Below are positions 58,533-64,000 of a DNA stretch of 64,000 nucleotides, piece after piece (the first letter of the stretch is position 1; each line of letters begins with the position of its first letter). The DNA comes from Aggregatibacter aphrophilus ATCC 33389. GTDB taxonomy: Bacteria > Pseudomonadota > Gammaproteobacteria > Enterobacterales > Pasteurellaceae. The translations under genes and the position numbers were made by a program. The notes under the pieces were generated by a model. It had not been told where the DNA came from, ran no database searches, and saw only the letters and a program-made list of their open reading frames with translations. Location: assembly GCF_900636915.1 (NCBI RefSeq), contig NZ_LR134327.1:124001-188000 (forward strand), read 5' to 3'.

Positions 58533-59536
58533 TATTGCCCTTGTTTCAGCAGTTGTTCTGCCTGTGCTGTTGACAAATCAATATGGTAGAACAACTTATA
58601 AAAACGCTGCACTTCCGGCGCGAAGTCTGCCATCGGTTTATTGCTCAGCAAATGTTGTAACCAACGCACACCAAGCAAGCGATTCAAACTTGGTGGTGAA
58701 TCGAGCCAACCGAACGGCTGGTTAGGAATGAAAAAAAAGCGCTGATTTTTCACCGCACTTAATTGACTCCATTGCGGATTATTTTTGATGGTTTGGAAAA
58801 ATTCGGCGTATTGCGTCAGAATGATGTCGGGATTCCAAAGCAACAACTGCTCCATAGACACTTGCGTTAAGCCTTTGTGTTCCCCTTCCACTAAATTGCG
58901 CAAGCCCACCAATTCCATAGCTTCAGTATGAATAGAACCTTTTTGCCCCGTTTGCAAGCCATCGGCACTGCGTGCCAAATAGGCGGTTTGTTGTAAAGCA
59001 GCGGAAAAATCGACCGCACTTTTTAAAGTTTCTTCTGCATATTGCGCCTGTTGTTCCGTTAATTGCTCCACGCCCAACCATTTTCCCAATTCACGCAAGG
59101 TGTTTGGTGTTGCAGCAAGTCTGCCGTCTAATAATAAATAAGGCACGCCGGTTTGTGCAAAAGTACGTTTGGCTTGATCAATATAATTCAGCGTGACATT
59201 GCCCACATCAATAATCAAACTCGGCTGTAACGCCACAATTTTTTCCGCAGAAAGCGTGCTACCCTTGCCGGCAATTTTGCCGATCGTCGGCAACGCTTGT
59301 TGTTCAGCAGGAAATAACTTGCCACCTTGCGATGCCATGTTAAAGCCCGCCAGTCCCACCATTTTCTGTGGCGCGACCGATAGCAATAGCACGTCACTCG
59401 GATTACCCGCGCTTAAGACTTTGTCAATCTTTTGCACAGGCGGAAGCTCTCCCGCCAAAAATATCGTAGGCGCATTTTCTGCCAAAACAGCATGAGCAAA
59501 AAAGAGAGTAAGAAATAACCCAAACCATTTTTTCAT
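58532..59536 (-). CDS. Periplasmic binding protein of the metal-chelate importer
   Basis: 334 residues from the ATG at 59536, chosen because AAGGA lies six bases upstream; two alternative starts exist three and six bases before it. Signal peptide KKWFGLFLTLFFAHAVLAEN. It has the type III binding-protein layout (long central helix) with PSDVLLLSVAPQKMVGLAGF, IVALQPSLIIDVG, MEQLLLWNPDIIL and the late PFGWLDSPPSLNRLLGVRWL, a motif found in binding proteins for siderophores and for oxyanions such as MolA. Ligand not determinable. Confidence 0.85.
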   Translation of the reverse strand: MKKWFGLFLTLFFAHAVLAENAPTIFLAGELPPVQKIDKVLSAGNPSDVLLLSVAPQKMVGLAGFNMASQGGKLFPAEQQALPTIGKIAGKGSTLSAEKIVALQPSLIIDVGNVTLNYIDQAKRTFAQTGVPYLLLDGRLAATPNTLRELGKWLGVEQLTEQQAQYAEETLKSAVDFSAALQQTAYLARSADGLQTGQKGSIHTEAMELVGLRNLVEGEHKGLTQVSMEQLLLWNPDIILTQYAEFFQTIKNNPQWSQLSAVKNQRFFFIPNQPFGWLDSPPSLNRLLGVRWLQHLLSNKPMADFAPEVQRFYKLFYHIDLSTAQAEQLLKQGQ

Positions 59537-59592
59537 CATCAATCCTTAAAAGTGCGGTCATAAAAAATAACGTTTTGAATTCTACTAAAATC

Positions 59593-59616
59593 CGATATAT
59601 TTTTGAATATATAACC
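59593..59616. promoter_or_regulatory. ModE-like operator 1
   Basis: CGATATAT-N8-ATATAACC has the 8-8-8 architecture of the E. coli ModE operator (CGTTATAT-N8-ACATAACG). It lies 57 bp before the binding-protein gene. Confidence 0.6.
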
Positions 59617-59637
59617 TGAAGTTTGCTAGAATAATTG

Positions 59638-59661
59638 CGCTATAGCTATCAATATATATCG
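59638..59661. promoter_or_regulatory. ModE-like operator 2
   Basis: CGCTATAG-N8-ATATATCG, 8-8-8 layout with CG at both outer ends. It lies 35 bp before the small membrane protein gene, and a further half-site CGTTATAT begins at 59660. Operator 1 and 2 are 45 bp apart, about four helical turns. Confidence 0.6.
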
Positions 59662-59695
59662 TTATATTTTCCCTTAACTCTATTGGATAAAGATC

Positions 59696-60193
59696 ATGAA
59701 GTTTGAGGTTATTTACAAATTTTTGCTGTTGTGCGTGCTAATTATCAGTTTGCTGTGTGTGGTGATAAGTGGCGTGGGGCTACTTTGGGGTTGGCCGATA
59801 GACTCATTACTTAACATTCATATTAGCTTTGCCCTATTGCTGGTTGCCAGTTTGTTATTACATGTGCTAAACCGCAAAAATAAACTGGTGAAAATCAATA
59901 CGCAATTTGCCGATTTGGTGCTACACAATCGTTATCCGAGTTATTGCAATTTAGATCGTCTGATCATGACCTTTGAGCATTTTTCCATTGTGCAAATTGC
60001 CGAACAATTAAACCTGAATTTAACCACGCTACAACAAGAATTGGTGGCAGGGAAAATAAACGTAAAAAATATTCACCGCACTTTGCGGCAAAATTTTCCG
60101 CATAACGATGAGAAGATTTTTGCTGCCGCTACGATTGCGCTGAAACTTCGCTTTACGCCTCCCCTATCGAATCTAAACTTAAAAGGACATTAA
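59696..60193 (+). CDS. Small membrane protein with helix-turn-helix-like C-terminus, unknown
   Basis: 165 residues, not recognised. Two N-terminal membrane helices (FLLLCVLIISLLCVVISGVGLLW and ISFALLLVASLLLHVL); the second has His residues spaced about 13 apart (NIH...LLLH), as in small haem-binding membrane domains of the DUF4405 kind. The cytoplasmic C-terminal half (from residue 85) contains a pattern like a DNA-binding helix pair: IVQIAEQLNLNLTTLQQEL. Its stop is one base from the receptor ATG, so the two are coupled. Possible accessory or regulatory role in uptake (inference). Confidence 0.6.
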   Translation: MKFEVIYKFLLLCVLIISLLCVVISGVGLLWGWPIDSLLNIHISFALLLVASLLLHVLNRKNKLVKINTQFADLVLHNRYPSYCNLDRLIMTFEHFSIVQIAEQLNLNLTTLQQELVAGKINVKNIHRTLRQNFPHNDEKIFAAATIALKLRFTPPLSNLNLKGH

Positions 60194-60194
60194 G

Positions 60195-62192
60195 ATGAAA
60201 AAAACATTACTTTGCACTGCCATTGCCATGGCTTGCACAACCGCGTATGCCGAAGAGGTTTTTACGCTTGGACAAATTGAGGTGATTGCCGATAAATCGA
60301 CGGATTTAAGCACTGCCCGTATTAATCAGGCGGACTTACAAAAAAACAACCAAACGCGTGTATCCGATGTAGCAAAAACCACACCGGGCGTATTTTTAGA
60401 TCGTGGCGGCGCACGCAATGAACATAATTTGTTAGTACGCGGTTTTGATGCCCGCCGAGTACCAATCTTTATCGATGGTGTTCCAGTATATGTGCCTTAT
60501 GACAGCAATATGGACATCGGTCGTTTCACTACCTTTAATTTGTCCCGCATAGATATTTCCAAAGGCGCAAGCTCCGTGTTATATGGCGCCAATACCCTAG
60601 GCGGTGCGGTAAACCTGATTACACAAAAGCCGGCCCAACCGTTTGAAGGTTCCATCGGTTACGGTTTTGCGCATGGCAGAAGTAGTGACACCGGCACAAA
60701 CCAAACTTATTTTAACTTAGGCACAAAACAAGCGTATTTCTATACCCAACTAAGCGGTTCTTTCTTAGAAAAACAAGGACTGCAACTTTCCAAACATTAT
60801 CATCAAGTCAATCCCAAAGGCGATGACGGTGGCCGTGCGGAAAACTCCGTGCAACGGGATAAAAAACTCAGCTTAAAAATGGCATTTACACCTAATGCAA
60901 CGGATGAATACGCCGTGGTGCTTTCAACACAAAAAGGAACAAAACAGTCGCCGCTCTACTCCGGCACAGATGATTCTGCAAGATACTGGCGCTGGCCGAT
61001 GTGGGACAAAGACAGTATTTATTTTTTATCTCACACAGAATTCGGCTCGAATAACTTTTATTTGAATACCAAAGTGTTCTATGACACGTTCAAAAATGAT
61101 TTACGCTCTTTTGATGATGCATCTTTTAGCACACAAAAGAAACGTCCAAGTTTCAATAGCTTTTACCGTGATTATTCCTATGGCGCCGGCTTTGATTTAG
61201 GCGGCGATTTAACGGAAAAAAATAGCTTGAAATTCTCCACTATCGTGAAATATGACGTTCACCGTGAACATGATAATAATGATCCTGTCGCCGTAGATAA
61301 AGATCGTACTTATAGCTTCGGTTTAGAAAATACTTATCGTTTTACGGAGAAAACGAAGTTAATTGCCGGCATCAGCTATGATTATCGTCAATCAAATCGC
61401 GCTGAAAAATATGAAGAAAAAAAATGTCCTTCAACAAAACAAACGCACTCAATCTGTCCATTTGATATTGGCAATCAGCATGCGCTTAACTACCAAATTA
61501 AGTTCACACATAGCTTCGATCAAAATGATGAACTTGCTATTGGTCTTGCGAAGAAAACCCGCTTTGCCACAATGAAAGAGCGTTATTCCCGCGGCTTAGG
61601 CAAGCGCCCTAAGGTACCTAATCCATTCTTAAGTCCGGAAACTGCATATCACTATGAAGCCAGTTATATGCGGACATTTGGTGATGGGTTAAGAGTAGAT
61701 AGCGCAGTGTTTTATTCTGAAGTGAAAGATGCAATTAATGAAGTAAACATAGGACGCGACACTAACCAATTCCAAAATGTGGGTAAGGAAACCTTCAAAG
61801 GTTTTGAGCTTGCTGCAGCGATGTTTGCGACAGACAACCTCACCTTAGGCGCAAACTACACTTATACACAGGCTAAAAATAAAACAGCAGATCGTATTGT
61901 CACAAATATTCCAAAACATAAATTCTTCGCTTATGCCGACTGGAAAATTATACCGAACGTATCACTGTATATTAGCCAAGAAGCAGAACATGGCCGTTAT
62001 TACCTTGATGGCAATAACACCGTCAAACTCTCTGGCTTCGGCAACACAAATGCCAAAGTCACCTATAATGTGACTGAACAGTTTAGTGTCGAGGCAGGTG
62101 TTTCTAATTTGTTTGATAAAAACTATTACTATCAGGCGGGTTATCCGGAAGAAGGACGTGTATATTTTTCTAACTTGAAATATAGCTTCTGA
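60195..62192 (+). CDS. TonB-dependent outer membrane receptor
   Basis: 665 residues: signal peptide ending TTAYA/EEV, plug domain (about 35-150) with SDVAKTTPGVFLDRGG, NLLVRGFDARRVPIFIDGVPV and SSVLYGANTLGGAVNLIT, then a 22-strand barrel ending in the aromatic-terminated YFSNLKYSF. One extracellular loop carries two cysteines (KKCPSTKQTHSICPF), a probable disulfide. It energises uptake of a chelate across the outer membrane through TonB. It is divergent from the ABC importer genes, and both sides share ModE-like operators, so substrate may be a Mo or W chelate; siderophore uptake is the alternative. Confidence 0.9.
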   Translation: MKKTLLCTAIAMACTTAYAEEVFTLGQIEVIADKSTDLSTARINQADLQKNNQTRVSDVAKTTPGVFLDRGGARNEHNLLVRGFDARRVPIFIDGVPVYVPYDSNMDIGRFTTFNLSRIDISKGASSVLYGANTLGGAVNLITQKPAQPFEGSIGYGFAHGRSSDTGTNQTYFNLGTKQAYFYTQLSGSFLEKQGLQLSKHYHQVNPKGDDGGRAENSVQRDKKLSLKMAFTPNATDEYAVVLSTQKGTKQSPLYSGTDDSARYWRWPMWDKDSIYFLSHTEFGSNNFYLNTKVFYDTFKNDLRSFDDASFSTQKKRPSFNSFYRDYSYGAGFDLGGDLTEKNSLKFSTIVKYDVHREHDNNDPVAVDKDRTYSFGLENTYRFTEKTKLIAGISYDYRQSNRAEKYEEKKCPSTKQTHSICPFDIGNQHALNYQIKFTHSFDQNDELAIGLAKKTRFATMKERYSRGLGKRPKVPNPFLSPETAYHYEASYMRTFGDGLRVDSAVFYSEVKDAINEVNIGRDTNQFQNVGKETFKGFELAAAMFATDNLTLGANYTYTQAKNKTADRIVTNIPKHKFFAYADWKIIPNVSLYISQEAEHGRYYLDGNNTVKLSGFGNTNAKVTYNVTEQFSVEAGVSNLFDKNYYYQAGYPEEGRVYFSNLKYSF

Positions 62193-62206
62193 TGTTAGAC
62201 GTTAAA

Positions 62207-62253
62207 TAAAAGTGCGGTTAAAAATTTAATTGTTTTTTTAACCGCACTTTTTT
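62207..62253. terminator. Inverted uptake-signal terminator between receptor and pgaD
   Basis: AAAAGTGCGGTTAAAAA pairs with TTTTTAACCGCACTTTT, short loop and T run. It serves both convergent genes. Confidence 0.9.
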
Positions 62254-62257
62254 GTTT

Positions 62258-62551
62258 TTATTTTCTCTTTTTCTGACGTCTACCTTTGGAAATTATCGAC
62301 CAGAAAAATGTAACCACTACAAGTACAATAGCAGTGAGGAACATAAGGCCAATCACATCGTGGAAAAAAAACTCCTCTAAGATCGGCCGAGTAAAAATGC
62401 CTTTTGCGTATTTGATAATAAACGCAATACTGTATATCCATAACCCCCAAGTAAGCAGATCCAAAATAAAGTTTTTGGCGAGCATTTTAAATGAGAGGTG
62501 ATTACTTTTATCAATCACCATGGATTTTTGCAATTCATCTGACGAAGACAT
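62258..62551 (-). CDS. pgaD: Poly-N-acetylglucosamine synthesis protein PgaD
   Basis: 97 residues from the ATG at 62551; an AGAGGAG site lies in the last codons of pgaC. Two membrane helices (LLTWGLWIYSIAFIIKY and GLMFLTAIVLVVVTFFW) and a basic C-terminal tail. PgaD supports the PgaC synthase and is part of the c-di-GMP responsive complex in E. coli. Sequence is short and variable; the call rests on size, topology and position after pgaC. Confidence 0.85.
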   Translation of the reverse strand: MSSSDELQKSMVIDKSNHLSFKMLAKNFILDLLTWGLWIYSIAFIIKYAKGIFTRPILEEFFFHDVIGLMFLTAIVLVVVTFFWSIISKGRRQKKRK

Positions 62552-62553
62552 GT

Positions 62554-63789
62554 TTAGACTCCTCTGTCCGGGCTTGTCCATACAGCAAATTTAGATTTAT
62601 TTCTAAAAATCGCCTTAGGAATACCTACCAACAATGTCACCGTATTTAATAACCAATAAATATAAGGATACCAAATACAGGACAAACCATAACGCAACAG
62701 GTCCCTTTCATATCGTGAGTCGATATATAAACTTAAAATGCATTGCAAAAAGAATGCAAAAAACATAACTGAAATATTGGTTTCAAACAGCCCCATATTT
62801 TCAATATCAATGCCGAAAATAAATTTTTGTCCTAAAGTGAAGAGCGCAAATAATACCCAAAGCACCGCCCAGATAGCTGTAACGAAGTATTCAATATACA
62901 TCGGCCATAAACGACGGTTTTTCCAATGCCAAATTTTCGGGAAATATTTAATAATAGTTTCTGCACCACCTTGCGCCCAACGTAACCGTTGTTTGTATAA
63001 CCCTCTCATGCTTTCCGGCATTAATACCCAACAAAGCGCACGTGGTTCGTACATGATATTGTAACCGGCAATTTGGATTTTCCAACTGATATCAATATCC
63101 TCGGTAATCATGTTGGTACTCCAGCCACCGATTTCTTCCATAACATCTTTGCGGAATAAGCAACATACGCCGGAAACAGTGAAAATAGTTCCCATTAAAC
63201 CTTGCGCGCGTTTAATTAAGCCAATGATAGAGCTAAATTCGGACACTTGTAAACGTCCAAGAATCGTACTGCGATTACGCACACGCGGATTGCCTGTGGT
63301 AGCGGCATATTTCGGATCTTTCTCTAAGGCTTGCACCATGTAATCCAATGCGTAGTAATCCAACACAGCATCCCCGTCAATGCAGGCAACATATTTCCCT
63401 TTGGCAATGGTTAAACCATGGTTTAACGCACTCGCTTTGCCCTGATTTTCTTGGTGTAATGCCGTGATTTTCTTTTCTTTAGCTGCCCATCGATCAATGA
63501 TTTCACCGGTGTTATCCTTGCTACCGTCATTAATAAAAATTAGCTCGTAGTTAGGATATCTCAGTTGTAATAAATGTGGGATCGATTCATCTAAGTTGTC
63601 ACCTTCGTTATAACAAGGCACCATAAGACTAATCATCGGCACATCATGTTTAGGCATATAGCGGGAAATCGGTTCATTCAGTTTGCCTTCCTTAAAGAGA
63701 TAATAACAAGCACCGGCCATGAACCAATAAACCGCCATACCGGCAGGGTACATGAAAACGAATATACTTAATATGTCAAATACACTCAT
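62554..63789 (-). CDS. pgaC: Poly-beta-1,6-N-acetylglucosamine synthase PgaC
   Basis: 411-residue membrane family 2 glycosyltransferase that polymerises UDP-GlcNAc and exports the polymer. Marks: N-terminal helix, MVPCYNEGDNLDESIP, IFINDGSKDNTGEI, CIDGDAVLD (metal Asp), MITEDIDISWKIQ (catalytic TED) and the QxxRW motif KQRLRWAQGG, then C-terminal helices. The polymer is a biofilm matrix; pgaABCD is well known in Aggregatibacter. It lies between pgaB and pgaD. Confidence 0.97.
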   Translation of the reverse strand: MSVFDILSIFVFMYPAGMAVYWFMAGACYYLFKEGKLNEPISRYMPKHDVPMISLMVPCYNEGDNLDESIPHLLQLRYPNYELIFINDGSKDNTGEIIDRWAAKEKKITALHQENQGKASALNHGLTIAKGKYVACIDGDAVLDYYALDYMVQALEKDPKYAATTGNPRVRNRSTILGRLQVSEFSSIIGLIKRAQGLMGTIFTVSGVCCLFRKDVMEEIGGWSTNMITEDIDISWKIQIAGYNIMYEPRALCWVLMPESMRGLYKQRLRWAQGGAETIIKYFPKIWHWKNRRLWPMYIEYFVTAIWAVLWVLFALFTLGQKFIFGIDIENMGLFETNISVMFFAFFLQCILSLYIDSRYERDLLRYGLSCIWYPYIYWLLNTVTLLVGIPKAIFRNKSKFAVWTSPDRGV

Positions 63790-63798
63790 TATCTATCC

Positions 63799-64000
63799 TT
63801 AGGGTTTACCCGCTTTTGTATTGACCGACATATAAGGACGCATTTTGTGCATGCTTGGCTGATCTTTCAAGAAATTATCCGGATAATAGCCATAACTATA
63901 AATATTGTGTTTCTGTAATAACTGAATCCAACTAATTAACTCACTTTCCGGAATCGGTTTTTGTGTACGCCAATTCACAGTTTGGAACTCAAAGAGCACT
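63799..64000 (-). CDS. pgaB: PgaB, poly-N-acetylglucosamine deacetylase, C-terminal end only
   Basis: The last 66 codons of a gene running past the right edge of the window. LQKHNIYSYGYYPDNFLKDQPSMHKMRPYMS matches the end of the C-terminal hydrolase-like domain of PgaB, which partly deacetylates the polymer for export. It is 9 bp before pgaC. Call rests on that match and the pga context. Confidence 0.85.
   Translation of the reverse strand, partial: VLFEFQTVNWRTQKPIPESELISWIQLLQKHNIYSYGYYPDNFLKDQPSMHKMRPYMSVNTKAGKP

Noticed and set aside
59560..59700. Fur box in the divergent receptor/ABC promoter region
   Set aside because: The AT-rich palindromes fit the ModE 8-8-8 layout; no good 7-1-7 Fur match was found.

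Overview
This window is chromosomal DNA of a Pasteurellaceae bacterium, most probably an Aggregatibacter species (inference). The 9-bp DNA uptake signal core AAGTGCGGT and its complement ACCGCACTT occur dozens of times. Operon order is that of the Haemophilus/Aggregatibacter group (nqrA-F with apbE and nqrM; recO-rlmD-relA-dgkA; rsmD divergent from ftsY-ftsE-ftsX; opsX divergent from kdkA). A pga exopolysaccharide locus lies at the right edge. Nearly all of the window is housekeeping sequence, with genes packed on both strands.

Layout. 1-0.9 kb: start of pckA. 1-11 kb: a DUF3108 gene, mnmA, and the Na+-translocating NADH:quinone reductase operon nqrABCDEF with its flavinylation (apbE) and maturation (nqrM) genes. 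11-16 kb: bolA/yajG, tRNA-Asn and tRNA-Phe, mltC-yggX-mutY and trmB-yggL. 16-24 kb: an ABC exporter, an AraC regulator divergent from a carboxymuconolactone-decarboxylase-like gene, LPS core genes opsX and kdkA, a copper chaperone, and hflD-purB. 24-31 kb: the ferric iron importer hitA/hitB/hitC (fbpABC), split by an inverted, AT-rich two-gene insert encoding a TPR-repeat protein and a DUF2971 protein. 31-37 kb: dusC-djlA, pyrE-rph, yicC, ygfZ, a patatin-like phospholipase and an FNR-controlled lipoprotein. 37.7-40.3 kb: rpsB-tsf, preceded by a perfect 534-bp tandem duplication that leaves a truncated extra rpsB. 40-50 kb: recO-rlmD-relA-dgkA, a HAD phosphatase, an AlkD-like gene, ftsYEX and rsmD. 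50-57 kb: the mannose PTS manXYZ, a membrane-anchored Cof-type HAD protein, pdxH and a UhpC-like antiporter. 57-62 kb: an ABC importer of the metal-chelate class divergent from a small membrane protein plus TonB-dependent receptor, with two ModE-like palindromes between them. 62-64 kb: pgaB(partial)-pgaC-pgaD.

The most unusual signals are: (1) the TPR/DUF2971 pair, where an A-AAA-AAA heptamer directly before the TPR stop codon leads by a -1 shift into an open frame that joins the two genes; (2) the exact rpsB duplication; (3) ModE-type operators over a TonB-receptor/ABC importer pair, suggesting outer-membrane uptake of a molybdenum or tungsten compound; (4) a family of 24-nt REP-like palindromes, two of them inside ftsY; and (5) a recO gene with no ATG, GTG or TTG at its conserved N-terminus.
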